In this document: in pieces, positions 50,572 to 59,031 of the stretch | Numbering within the stretch: position 1 is the stretch's first letter | How the letters are laid out: the number at the start of each line of letters is the position of its first letter | NCBI RefSeq assembly: GCF_900100115.1 | Contig: NZ_FNKL01000002.1 | Location: forward strand, 434,001-498,000 | DNA length: 64,000 nt | Source: Chryseobacterium soldanellicola | Lineage (GTDB): Bacteria > Bacteroidota > Bacteroidia > Flavobacteriales > Weeksellaceae | Direction: 5' to 3' | The notes under the pieces: generated by a model | Told to the model about the DNA's origin: nothing | What the model saw: only the letters and a program-made list of their open reading frames with translations | Database searches by the model: none | Program-made: the position numbers and the translations under genes

Positions 50572-51759
50572 ATGAAAAAGTTTTCTTTTCTACTCGTTTT
50601 CAGCTTATTGCTATTTACAGCATGTAAGAAAGACCATGTAGATGCTACGAATACTAAAACTTTGCAATCAAGTATCAATGATATGGCGTCCAGCCTTACA
50701 ACGATTAAACAAATCAAGTTTAACGAGGCATTGTATATTTTAAAAACTTTCGGAGTGGAAGCCGACGGAGATGTTGCCGAGCTAAAAGCCCTTGGCCAGC
50801 TAATCAACGGAAAAAAAGTTCCTGAAATTATGTCTTTGGCCGATCAGGTTGCACAGAAAAACGGCATCGAATGGGCAAGTACAGCCCCGCCTTCATTAGG
50901 TGAAATGAATATTTTCGGTGACGAAAAAGCAAAAGAAAGCGATCCTAATGATGTGAAAGCAAGCTCATTAAGCATCATCACAAGACCTACAGGCGATGAC
51001 GGCAACGGCGCAACTGCCCTTCAGATCATTCCAAGACTTGTGGATGCTGCAGGAAAGCCGGTTTCATTTACCGGTGCTGGTTTAGAAGCTACTTTAGAAG
51101 TTTTCAGCAACGGAGTAAAGCTTTCTACTGCCAAAAACCTGATGCAGGATAACAATTTTAAAGGTTTTAATTTAAAATTTTCATCTATTGCAGCTTCAAA
51201 AGTAGTTGACAACAAGATCGACATCACAATATCTGTAAAAACAACGGCAAAAACTTTCAAAATGTCGAAGATCGGTTTAGATGTAAACCCTTCAGCATTG
51301 AAAGTTCCGGCTCCGGCAGTAGTTGATTCTACAGTGGTTCCACAAGATCCGAGTGCCGTAGATCCGAACAGTCCGGTTGCAAATCCTGCAGATCCCAATG
51401 CAACACCTGCGACCACTCCGGCTACACCAAAACAGCCTGCAGCAGATCCGAAAGCTACGGTAAATAAATTTTTAAATAATGTAAGCTCTCAAAATCTTAA
51501 AGCAGCATTTGACGCTTCAAGCAATCCAAACTGGGGAAGTTATGAATCTTTCTCAAACCCGACTTCAGGATTTGGATCAGTGAAAAATGTAAGTGTTAAA
51601 AACATTACACCGAATGCCGTAAATGCAAATAGCGCAAGCGTAAATGCAACCTACGATGTTACCGATAAAAATGGGAAAACAACGGCTTTAAAAGTAACTT
51701 TCGGGCTTAAAAATGTAAATGGAGACTGGAAAATTTCCAGCTATAAAATCAATCCGTAA
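50572..51759 (+). CDS. Lipoprotein with NTF2-like C-terminal region
   Basis: Lipoprotein of 395 residues from ATG 50572 (MKKFSFLLVFSLLLFTAC, lipidation at C18). After a helical N-terminal third (about 20-100) come beta-rich stretches. A Pro/Asp/Ala linker at about 245-295 (PADPNATPATTPATPKQPAA) then precedes a terminal domain of about 95 residues (ATVNKFLNNVSSQNLKAAFD ... KVTFGLKNVNGDWKISSYKI), which resembles NTF2-like/DUF4878-type domains of secreted bacterial proteins. The function is unknown. It ends in TAATG, sharing a base with apt, so the two are coupled. Confidence 0.65.
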   Translation: MKKFSFLLVFSLLLFTACKKDHVDATNTKTLQSSINDMASSLTTIKQIKFNEALYILKTFGVEADGDVAELKALGQLINGKKVPEIMSLADQVAQKNGIEWASTAPPSLGEMNIFGDEKAKESDPNDVKASSLSIITRPTGDDGNGATALQIIPRLVDAAGKPVSFTGAGLEATLEVFSNGVKLSTAKNLMQDNNFKGFNLKFSSIAASKVVDNKIDITISVKTTAKTFKMSKIGLDVNPSALKVPAPAVVDSTVVPQDPSAVDPNSPVANPADPNATPATTPATPKQPAADPKATVNKFLNNVSSQNLKAAFDASSNPNWGSYESFSNPTSGFGSVKNVSVKNITPNAVNANSASVNATYDVTDKNGKTTALKVTFGLKNVNGDWKISSYKINP

Positions 51760-52295
51760 TGGCATCTCAGGAACTGAAACATAGGCTCGAAACGACGATT
51801 GAAAATATTCCTGATTTTCCGATCCCGGGAATTCAGTTCAAAGACATCTCTCCTATTTTCTTGAATCCGAAATTATACGAAGAAGTAATCGAAGATTTGG
51901 TAAAATTCAGCAAAGGAAAAGTAGATTCGGTCTGCGGAATTGAAAGCCGGGGATATCTTTTCGGGATTGCAATTGCCGTAGCACTGGAAGTTCCGTTTAT
52001 TTTAATCAGAAAAGCAGGAAAGCTTCCTCCGCCGGTTGTTTCAGAAAAATATGATCTGGAATATGGAAGCGCCGAAATTGAAACCCGTGAAGGTCATATA
52101 AAAAAAGGGCAACGAATTTTAATTCACGATGATTTGCTGGCAACCGGAGGAACAACCGAAGCAGCCGCAAAACTGGTAGAAAAACAAGGCGCAGAAGTTG
52201 TTCAGTTTAGTTTTTTAACCGCTTTAAAAGATTTAAAGGGAGAAGAGAAACTGAAGAAATTCAATGCTGAAATCTATTATATTTTAGAATATTAA
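51759..52295 (+). CDS. apt: Adenine phosphoribosyltransferase
   Basis: Salvages adenine to AMP using PRPP in the cytoplasm. Seen: FPIPGIQFKDISPIFLNP (typical APT N-terminus with F-P-x-x-G-I-x-F-x-D-I), GIESRGYLFGIAIA, RKAGKLPP and the PRPP loop VLIHDDLLATGGT read here as LIHDDLLATGGTTEAA (about 122-137). Its 178 residues are typical. Its ATG overlaps the stop of the upstream lipoprotein by one base. Confidence 0.96.
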   Translation: MASQELKHRLETTIENIPDFPIPGIQFKDISPIFLNPKLYEEVIEDLVKFSKGKVDSVCGIESRGYLFGIAIAVALEVPFILIRKAGKLPPPVVSEKYDLEYGSAEIETREGHIKKGQRILIHDDLLATGGTTEAAAKLVEKQGAEVVQFSFLTALKDLKGEEKLKKFNAEIYYILEY

Positions 52296-52313
52296 GATTA
52301 ATGACAAAAATTT

Positions 52314-52420
52314 AGATGCTTCGACTTCTCTCAGCATGACACTTTTAAAACAGACTTTTATTATTTTCAAATAAGACGAATAGTATTAGAGAGGTCATGC
52401 TGAGCCCGTCGGAGCATCTT
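52314..52420. repeat. Intergenic inverted-repeat element
   Basis: Arms of about 27 bases, 52314-52341 and 52394-52420, are imperfect complements sharing GTCATGCTGAG...GTCG(A/G)AGCATCT, around a 52-base AT-rich centre. The arm ends resemble the repeat copies at 9295-9427 (GTCATTCTGA...ATCT). No coding sequence. It probably folds as a long RNA hairpin, and may also end transcription from apt. Confidence 0.7.
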
Positions 52421-52487
52421 TTTTAAGCGATATTGTAGTTTAAAATTACACTTTCACAACATTTCGACAATAATACATTCAAAGTAT

Positions 52488-52518
52488 TTTGTAAATCACT
52501 CAGAAACAATTAAATTTG
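52488..52518 (+). promoter_or_regulatory. Promoter of the TPR-ribH operon
   Basis: TTTG (52488-52491), exactly 19 bases, TAAATTTG (52511-52518): textbook Bacteroidota promoter, 21 bases before the ATG. Confidence 0.8.
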
Positions 52519-52539
52519 CAATTCAATTTTTAAGAATTT

Positions 52540-53247
52540 ATGGCAAAATTGGGAAAGAATGCTCAAAACGAGCAAGAAGGTAAAGAAACAGTGGAATTCT
52601 TTAAAGATCTTGACAGAGAGGCTTTAAACACAGAAAGATTCCTTGAAAAATATTCAAAACCTCTAAGTATTGTTTTTGGAGCTTTGGTTTTGGGAGTTCT
52701 GGGATTTTTCGCTTACAAGCAATTTGTAGTGGTTCCTCAGAATGCAGAAGCTGTAAAAAGTTTCCTTGCTGCTCAAAAAAATCTTACCGAGGGGAAAGAT
52801 AAAGAAGCTTTGGGAGGTAAATCTGCTGCAAATCCAGGGTTTTTAGGTACTTATAATGAATTTTCTTCTACAGACATCGGTAAGCTTTCTGCTTACAATG
52901 CAGGTTTATTAAAATTCAAAGAAGGAAAATTCCAGGAAGCTTTTGATCTTTTAGATAAATTTTCATCTGACAACAAGACATTAATGGCAATGAAATTCGG
53001 CGCTATGGCTGATGCTAAATCAGGTCTTAATAAAAATGACGAAGCCTTATCATTATTAGACAAAGCTGCTACAGCATCTGACGATCCTTATACCATTTAC
53101 TATTTTACAAGAAAAGCAGGTATTTTGGCTTTAGGATTAAAGAAAAATGCAGATGCTAAAAAATATTTCGCTACAATTGACGAAAAATATCAGGACTACG
53201 ACAACGGAATGTCTGATTCTTATATTGAAATGACTAAATATTATTAA
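52540..53247 (+). CDS. Membrane-anchored TPR protein (YfgM-like)
   Basis: Protein of 235 residues with a short cytoplasmic start, one membrane helix (about 41-63, PLSIVFGALVLGVLGFFAYK) and a periplasmic region of tetratricopeptide-like helices (LSAYNAGLLKFKEGKFQEAF, KFGAMADAKSGLNKNDEALS, KAGILALGLKKNADAKKYFA), the layout of YfgM, an ancillary translocon or periplasmic chaperone factor in other bacteria. It lies three bases upstream of ribH, so the two are cotranscribed from a strong promoter. A role in folding of exported proteins is an inference. Confidence 0.8.
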   Translation: MAKLGKNAQNEQEGKETVEFFKDLDREALNTERFLEKYSKPLSIVFGALVLGVLGFFAYKQFVVVPQNAEAVKSFLAAQKNLTEGKDKEALGGKSAANPGFLGTYNEFSSTDIGKLSAYNAGLLKFKEGKFQEAFDLLDKFSSDNKTLMAMKFGAMADAKSGLNKNDEALSLLDKAATASDDPYTIYYFTRKAGILALGLKKNADAKKYFATIDEKYQDYDNGMSDSYIEMTKYY

Positions 53248-53250
53248 AAA

Positions 53251-53769
53251 ATGGCAACAGTTAATCTTTCCGATTACAAGCCACTTCATATAACTAATGC
53301 CGAAGATTTTTCTATCGGCATTGTTTTTTCTGAGTGGAATGATTTTGTAACCTACAATCTTCGTGATGCAGCCCTTGAAATCCTTGAAAAAGAAGGGGTA
53401 AAAAAAGAAAACATAAGACTTTTTCCGGTTCCGGGAGCTTTTGAATTGAATTATGCAAGCATGCAGCTTTGCAAAGAGCGTAAATACGATGCGATCATCT
53501 CGATCGGATGCGTTATCCGTGGGGAAACTCCGCATTTTGACTATGTTTGTTCGGCGGTTGCTCAGGGTATTAAAGACTGTAATATTTTGACGGATACACC
53601 AACAATTTTCTGTGTTCTGACAGATGATACTAAAGAGCAGTCGATTGCAAGAAGCGGCGGTGATCTAGGAAATAAAGGTGTTGAGGCCGCAGTAACAGCA
53701 CTGAGAATGATTGATTTTAAAAAGAATTTATCTGATAAGAAAGGGAACATCGGTTTCGGACATTCTTAA
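53251..53769 (+). CDS. ribH: 6,7-dimethyl-8-ribityllumazine synthase
   Basis: Penultimate step of riboflavin synthesis; forms capsid-like assemblies. Family signs: IGIVFSEWNDFVTYNL (about 27-42), FPVPGAFELNYA (about 60-71), SIGCVIRGETPHFDYVCSAVAQGI (about 84-107; the H of PHFDY is catalytic) and VLTDDTKEQSIARSG (about 124). Its 172 residues are normal for the enzyme. No FMN riboswitch is seen, and ribA/B/E are not adjacent; expression comes from the TPR gene promoter. Followed by a terminator. Confidence 0.95.
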   Translation: MATVNLSDYKPLHITNAEDFSIGIVFSEWNDFVTYNLRDAALEILEKEGVKKENIRLFPVPGAFELNYASMQLCKERKYDAIISIGCVIRGETPHFDYVCSAVAQGIKDCNILTDTPTIFCVLTDDTKEQSIARSGGDLGNKGVEAAVTALRMIDFKKNLSDKKGNIGFGHS

Positions 53770-53792
53770 AATAAAATTCATACAAAAATAAG

Positions 53793-53822
53793 AAAAGGGC
53801 TAAGGTTTTTAGTCCTTTTTTG
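53793..53822 (+). terminator. ribH terminator
   Basis: AAAAGGGCTAA / TTAGTCCTTTT, 11-bp stem with one G-U pair followed by T. Confidence 0.85.
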
Positions 53823-53936
53823 TGTATAAAATGTTGCTATTTGTTATTTTAAATTAACAATATCAATTGATTTACGATTAATTTAATAAAAAATTCAAAT
53901 CAATAAATAAATTTTTACAGAATTGTTTACAAAAAC

Positions 53937-53944
53937 TATCTTTG
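53937..53944 (+). promoter_or_regulatory. -7 promoter box (TATCTTTG) of the LTA-synthase-like gene
   Basis: Exact TAnnTTTG match, 22 bases before the ATG at 53967; no clear -33 box. Confidence 0.5.
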
Positions 53945-53966
53945 TGAAATTAATATCCCGATCAAT

Positions 53967-56045
53967 ATGTTTACACAAAAAATAAAACCTTTCCTTTATT
54001 TAGGAGTTTTCTATCTTATTCTTTCGTTGATAGTAAGGGTTGTCTTCTTTTTTCATCCGATCACCACGGCAAATTTCAGCTTTCTTGAGATCCTGAAAGT
54101 TTTGTCGGTCGGGCTGGTAAATGATATTTTTGTGTTTATCTTGGCTAGTTCGATTTTAGCGCTTTATTTTTTATTACTTTCGAATTCAAAATACAATAAA
54201 CCTTACGGATATATAATTTTCGGAGTTTTATTGCTTTTATTCCTATATATTTTAGCCGTTCCCAATAACATTTTTAAGCAATATGGTGGCTCTGTTACAA
54301 GAATTGCGCTTATTTTTGTCGGTTTAAAAACATTGCTTTTTGGATTAATGCTTTTTCTGCCTTCAAAAAGGATTAAAATACGTAACGTATTGTATTTCAT
54401 TACATTATCACTTTATGTTTTATTGATCGTCTTTAATGCGGTGAGCGAATATTTCTTTTATAATGAATTTGGAGTACGTTACAACTTTATCGCGGTAGAT
54501 TATCTAATTTACACCAATGAAGTAATTGGAAATATCATGGAAAGCTATCCTGTACTTCCTTTATTTTCAGCAATTCTGATTGTTACCTTAGCAATTACGA
54601 TTTTCATTTATAAAAAAACAAAAAATGAATTGCTTGAGCTTCCGAATTTTAAACAAAAACTGACTTTATTAGGAACTTTTGTTGTCTTGGTCGGCATCAG
54701 CTTACTGATTTTGCCGATGATGATGAAAATGAAATCCCCCAATGTTTTTGCAGATGAAATTGAATCAAATGGCTTACCGAAGTTTTATTGGGCATTTACT
54801 CACAACGAACTCGATTATTTCCAATTTTATTCTCAAATAGACGAAAAACAGGCACAAAAGAATTTTTTAAACCAATATTCTCCGCCGGCTTTGGCGAGGA
54901 ATGTTGTGGCAGATCAACCCGAAATGAAGAAAAATGTTGTCCTGATCTCTATCGAAAGTTTATCGGCCGATTTCATGGAACATTATGGAAATACACAAAA
55001 GATTATGCCTTTCCTTGATAGTCTAGCAGACAAATCTTTAATGTTTACTAACCTTTACGCCACAGGAAACAGAACGGTTCGTGGTTTGGAAGCTTTAACG
55101 CTTTGTATTCCGCCGACTGCGGGAGAAAGTATCATTAAAAGAGATAACAATAAAAATAAATTCACAACCGGAAGTGTTTTCAAATCAAAAGGTTATGATG
55201 TGAAGTTTTTATACGGCGGTTACAGTTATTTCGATAATATGCAGGATTTTTATGCCGGAAACGGATATGATATCGTAGACAGAAATAATTTTAAGCCTGA
55301 AGAAATTTCTTTCGCTAATGTTTGGGGCGTTGCTGATGAAGATATGGCTAAAAAGGCAATTAAAATAATGAATGCTGAAGCCAAGTCAGGAAAACCGTTT
55401 TTCAATCATTGGATGACCGTTTCCAATCACCGTCCGTTTACGTATCCTGAAGGAAGGATTGACATTCCCGGTGATGCAAAATCAAGGGAAGGCGGTGTAA
55501 AATACACCGATTATTCGCTTAAAATGTTCTTTGAAATGGCAAAAAAACAAGACTGGTATAAAAACACTGTCTTTGTGATCATTGCCGATCATTGCGCTTC
55601 CAGTGCAGGAGACACGGAACTTCCGATGGATAAATACAGAATTCCGGCGATGGTTTTCTCGGAAGGATTTGTTCAGCCTCAAAAATTTAATAAATTGATG
55701 TCACAAATTGATGTGATGCCCACGGTTTTGGGATTGCTGAATTTTAATTATAGATCAAAATTCTTAGGTCAGGACGTTTTCAAAAAAGAATTCCAGTCTA
55801 AGGCTTATATTGCAACTTATCAGGATTTAGGCTTTGTGAAAGACAATTATTTAACAATTATTTCACCTGTGAAAAAGGTTAAACAATATTCTCTACAACA
55901 AAAATCAGGAAATTTAGCTCCGGAATTCAATATTTATTATGATGAAATTATACTGAAAGATCCGAATCAAAAATTGGTTAACGATGCCATTTCAGCGTAT
56001 CAGTCAACCTCTTTCTGGCTTAAGCATAATCAGCTGAACCGATAA
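53967..56045 (+). CDS. LTA synthase/phosphoglycerol transferase-like sulfatase-fold enzyme
   Basis: Integral membrane enzyme of 692 residues: five membrane helices in the first ~260 residues, then a large extracytoplasmic alkaline-phosphatase-fold domain. Metal-binding E330 lies in ISIESLS and the catalytic Thr is T370 in TGNRTVRGLEA, the position that forms the phosphoglycerol-threonine intermediate in LtaS. Later VIIADHCASSAGDTELPMDK contains the D-H metal ligands. Gram-negative flavobacteria have no lipoteichoic acid, so the product is more likely a periplasmic glucan or lipid headgroup modification. Monocistronic. Confidence 0.9.
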   Translation: MFTQKIKPFLYLGVFYLILSLIVRVVFFFHPITTANFSFLEILKVLSVGLVNDIFVFILASSILALYFLLLSNSKYNKPYGYIIFGVLLLLFLYILAVPNNIFKQYGGSVTRIALIFVGLKTLLFGLMLFLPSKRIKIRNVLYFITLSLYVLLIVFNAVSEYFFYNEFGVRYNFIAVDYLIYTNEVIGNIMESYPVLPLFSAILIVTLAITIFIYKKTKNELLELPNFKQKLTLLGTFVVLVGISLLILPMMMKMKSPNVFADEIESNGLPKFYWAFTHNELDYFQFYSQIDEKQAQKNFLNQYSPPALARNVVADQPEMKKNVVLISIESLSADFMEHYGNTQKIMPFLDSLADKSLMFTNLYATGNRTVRGLEALTLCIPPTAGESIIKRDNNKNKFTTGSVFKSKGYDVKFLYGGYSYFDNMQDFYAGNGYDIVDRNNFKPEEISFANVWGVADEDMAKKAIKIMNAEAKSGKPFFNHWMTVSNHRPFTYPEGRIDIPGDAKSREGGVKYTDYSLKMFFEMAKKQDWYKNTVFVIIADHCASSAGDTELPMDKYRIPAMVFSEGFVQPQKFNKLMSQIDVMPTVLGLLNFNYRSKFLGQDVFKKEFQSKAYIATYQDLGFVKDNYLTIISPVKKVKQYSLQQKSGNLAPEFNIYYDEIILKDPNQKLVNDAISAYQSTSFWLKHNQLNR

Positions 56046-56141
56046 TTTATTTAAAAATATATTCAAAAAGCATATTGAAAATTATCATTTAATCTCAACA
56101 TTAGCTTTAAATTTTTAACTTTACCTGAAAAATTATTTACT

Positions 56142-56987
56142 ATGAAATGGACAGACGATAGAAGCGGTAACGTAGAAGACAGGCGAGGGTTAGGTGGCGG
56201 TGCCGTTGTAGGCGGCGGACTGGGAACTTTGATTATCGCAGCAATTATATTTTTTCTTGGCGGAGATCCTTCCTCCATTCTTTCTTCGGGAGGCAGCGCA
56301 AGCTCTGCAGGAACGGAGCAAAGAGATTTAACGGCTGATGAACTGAAAGTCCGTGAGTTTGTAAAAATGGTTACTGCCGAGAACGAAGAAACCTGGACCA
56401 AAATTTTCGCCGACAATGGTATGAAATATACTCCCGCAAGAGTTGTTTTATTTGAAAACACTACACAATCCGGATGTGGAACAGCTCAATCTGCAATGGG
56501 CCCTTTTTATTGTCCTGCAGATCAGACGGTTTATATGGATATGAGTTTCTTTAAGGAACTCCAACAGCAATTCGGAGCGAGAGTAACAGAATTTACAATT
56601 GCTTATGTAATGGGTCACGAAATGGGTCATCACGTGCAAACACTTTTAGGAACAACTCAAAAAGTCGATGCATTAAGAGGAAGATATTCCGAAGCGGAGA
56701 TGAACCGGGTTTCTGTAGCCACAGAATTACAGGCAGATTTTTATGCCGGAGTTTGGGCCAGACAAACCGATGCGAGAGAACATATTTTAGAACCCGGAGA
56801 TATTGACGCGGCCATTGAAGCTGCTGAAGCTGTAGGCGACGATAATATTCAAAAAAGATCGCAGGGATATGTAAATCAGGAAAGCTTTACCCACGGATCA
56901 TCTGCACAGCGTAAAGAATGGTTTATGAAAGGCTACAACACGGGAGATATCAGACAAGGTGATACTTTCGATCAGCTTTTAAAATAA
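56142..56987 (+). CDS. YpfJ-type neutral zinc metallopeptidase
   Basis: Membrane-anchored putative protease of 281 residues. It starts MKWTDDRSGNVEDRRG, the usual YpfJ N-terminus, then a Gly-rich membrane helix (about 18-40) and a soluble domain. The zinc motif HExxH is H159-E160-M-G-H163, and a downstream ELQADFYAGVWARQ holds the third ligand region. A C-terminal segment FTHGSSAQRKEWFMKGY is also typical of the family. Substrate unknown. It converges on the two GLPGLI genes with a shared terminator. Confidence 0.9.
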   Translation: MKWTDDRSGNVEDRRGLGGGAVVGGGLGTLIIAAIIFFLGGDPSSILSSGGSASSAGTEQRDLTADELKVREFVKMVTAENEETWTKIFADNGMKYTPARVVLFENTTQSGCGTAQSAMGPFYCPADQTVYMDMSFFKELQQQFGARVTEFTIAYVMGHEMGHHVQTLLGTTQKVDALRGRYSEAEMNRVSVATELQADFYAGVWARQTDAREHILEPGDIDAAIEAAEAVGDDNIQKRSQGYVNQESFTHGSSAQRKEWFMKGYNTGDIRQGDTFDQLLK

Positions 56988-57008
56988 ATTTTAATTATAA
57001 AAAATTAA

Positions 57009-57043
57009 AAACCCCTGAAGAAAATTCCTCAGGGGTTTGTTTT
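57009..57043. terminator. Bidirectional terminator
   Basis: AAACCCCTGA / TCAGGGGTTT, perfect 10-bp stem, T-rich on the plus strand and A-rich before it; serves both convergent transcripts. Confidence 0.9.
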
Positions 57044-57891
57044 TATTGCAATTCGATTGGATTACTGTTCTTTTTCGCATCATCTTTTACCCTCTCCTCC
57101 ATTCTTTTTCTCATTTCAGCAGGATTTTGTCCTCCGCCACCGCCGCGGTTTCCTCCACCACCTCCGGCTCCACGAAATCCGCCACCACCTTGTTGACTGA
57201 TGAATGACATCGGATCAGACTTATATTTTTCCTGCTGTTTCAAATAATCTGTTCTTTTGACTTTAATCGTGTTTCCAAATTGATTTAAGTTCGGAAGATC
57301 AGCGATTTTATAATTTTTCATTAAATCAAAAGAATAATCGCCTTTATCATCTTCCACTTTTACAATTAATCCCGGAAGTCCGCCGAATTTGTACGGTCCG
57401 TCCTGATACGGTAAATCTGTTGTAAACCAGGCCGTCCATTTTCTTCCGCCGAAGTCTGTTTCTGCTTTCTGAACTTTATATTCACCAATTTTTGTTGTTT
57501 CAGAAGAAATTTTCCAGTTTAAAGGACGATCTTCTTCATAAGAATAATTATCTCTTCCGATTCGGTCTTTCAAGAAAGTCTTTTGGTTGTTTTTATCTTT
57601 TTCAACAGAATAATTGATATTCGATCGTAAACCTTCCATCTGGTCTCTGCTTACGCTTCCTCTTCCGCCGCCACTCTGAAAGTTTTTCTGCATAATAGAA
57701 TCTCTTTTGAATCTGTTTTCAGAGTAAAAAAGTGATTTTTCAGCCGAAATATCAAGATATGCATTTTCTGTTTTAATATCATTTTTATTGGTAGCATCCG
57801 GTTTCATTGTAACCTGATACACAAAGCGGTTGGCTTGCGCAGAAATATTCTGCATAAACAACGCCAGAGCAATAATGCCTAATTTTTTCAT
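57043..57891 (-). CDS. GLPGLI family protein
   Basis: Exported protein of 282 residues (signal peptide about 1-20, ending ISAQ). Contains the name-giving KFGGLPGLIVKVEDDKGDYS (about 168-187), preceded by WKISSETTKIGEYKVQKAE and WTAWFTTDLPYQDGPYKFG, the standard GLPGLI core. After about residue 230 comes a Gly-rich segment (GGGGFRGAGGGGGNRGGGGG, about 233-254), then a Lys/Arg/Glu helix and the end NPIELQ. The role of GLPGLI proteins is unknown; they occur almost only in Bacteroidota. It follows the paralogous gene at 57901-58818 after nine bases, so the two are one operon. Confidence 0.88.
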   Translation of the reverse strand: MKKLGIIALALFMQNISAQANRFVYQVTMKPDATNKNDIKTENAYLDISAEKSLFYSENRFKRDSIMQKNFQSGGGRGSVSRDQMEGLRSNINYSVEKDKNNQKTFLKDRIGRDNYSYEEDRPLNWKISSETTKIGEYKVQKAETDFGGRKWTAWFTTDLPYQDGPYKFGGLPGLIVKVEDDKGDYSFDLMKNYKIADLPNLNQFGNTIKVKRTDYLKQQEKYKSDPMSFISQQGGGGFRGAGGGGGNRGGGGGQNPAEMRKRMEERVKDDAKKNSNPIELQ

Positions 57892-57900
57892 TATATTAAT

Positions 57901-58818
57901 TTATTTTAATTCAATTGGGTTTTCACTGACTGTATTTTTAAAGAAAACATTTTCCGAAGTTCCTTGCATTGGAGCATCATTCCCGTTCATTCCTTTGTGA
58001 GACATTCCGCCTCCGCCTTGATGATTTCCTCCTCTCATTCCACCGCCGTGTCTTCCGCCACCGCCAAAATCTGGCATTCCGCCTTCATTTCCTCCCAGCC
58101 TTTTATTTTTTACAAATTCTAATTCGAGCGCAGCTTTATCGCCGTTAAAGGCAATTCTTGTGCTTTGCTTTGCATCAGAGCTTATTTGTTCTTCAAAACC
58201 ATTCTGAACCGTAATTTTTTTGACAAGATCAAATTTATAATCCCCTTTATCATCTTCCAGCTTTACAATTAGTCCAGGTAATCCTGAAAATTTGTAAGGC
58301 CCATCAGAAATAGCAATTTCTTTTGTAAACCATGCCGTCCAGATTCTGCCTCCGAAATTTACAACTGCTTTTTGAGATAAATATCCGTTTTGTTTTTCTG
58401 TAACATCCGATATTTCCCATTTCAAAGGTCTGTCTTCCTGATAATAAATTTGCTTTCCTGCTACCTTATCATAGTAATAAACTTTCTGTTCCGGAATGTT
58501 TTTAGTGATAAAATATTCAAAAAAAGCAGGTTCGATATGTTTTTTCACCCCAACTTTTGATAAATCTTTCTCTTGTTTTGTATTATCTTCTTTTTCTTTC
58601 AACTTAAAAGCAGAAAATAAAGAATCTTTAATTAATTTATTTTCACTGATAAATAAAGAACGGTTTGCCTTAACATCCAAAAAAGTTTTTTCAGTTTTGA
58701 GGCTCACCAGATTAATTGAATCAGGATTCACAGAAGTCTCGTAAATGTATCTCGTCGTCTGCCCATAAGACATTGTCAACAAAAATAACAGTGCAAAAAC
58801 AAAGAGTTTCTTTTTCAT
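57901..58818 (-). CDS. GLPGLI family protein, first of a tandem pair
   Basis: Paralogue of the downstream protein, 305 residues, signal peptide MKKKLFVFALLFLLTMSYGQ. The shared core includes WTAWFTKEIAISDGPYKFSG, LPGLIVKLEDDKGDYKFDL and a preceding QEDRPLKWEISD stretch. Its tail is Gly/His/Met-rich (GGGGRHGGGMRGG and so on, about 258-285), unlike the Gly/Arg-rich tail of its neighbour, yet it also ends NPIELK. The shared C-terminal NPIEL implies a conserved end signal or contact. First gene of the two-gene unit; no clear -7 box is seen upstream. Confidence 0.87.
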   Translation of the reverse strand: MKKKLFVFALLFLLTMSYGQTTRYIYETSVNPDSINLVSLKTEKTFLDVKANRSLFISENKLIKDSLFSAFKLKEKEDNTKQEKDLSKVGVKKHIEPAFFEYFITKNIPEQKVYYYDKVAGKQIYYQEDRPLKWEISDVTEKQNGYLSQKAVVNFGGRIWTAWFTKEIAISDGPYKFSGLPGLIVKLEDDKGDYKFDLVKKITVQNGFEEQISSDAKQSTRIAFNGDKAALELEFVKNKRLGGNEGGMPDFGGGGRHGGGMRGGNHQGGGGMSHKGMNGNDAPMQGTSENVFFKNTVSENPIELK

Positions 58819-58971
58819 TATTAATTTCTTTATAGATAAAAAATACAGCTTAAAGTTAAACCATAAACAGAATTTTAGAATTTAACAAAGAAGATTTATA
58901 TAATTTTTAACATTAATAATCGGCATTATAAAATATTATAGGAAGAGAATCATTAAAATAGATATCTTCAA

Positions 58972-59003
58972 TTTGAGATTGCGGAAATTAGTTCGTATTT
59001 TTG
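58972..59003 (+). promoter_or_regulatory. suf operon promoter
   Basis: TTTG (58972-58975), 20-base spacer, TATTTTTG (58996-59003): full consensus match, 28 bases before the first ATG. Confidence 0.75.
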
Positions 59004-59031
59004 CAGGATTAAATCATTCTAAATAAATACA

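Noticed and set aside
52320..52420. The 52.3-kb inverted repeat as a CRISPR or integron attC site
   Set aside because: Only a single pair of arms, no array of spacers and no integrase; the arm sequence fits a dispersed intergenic element.
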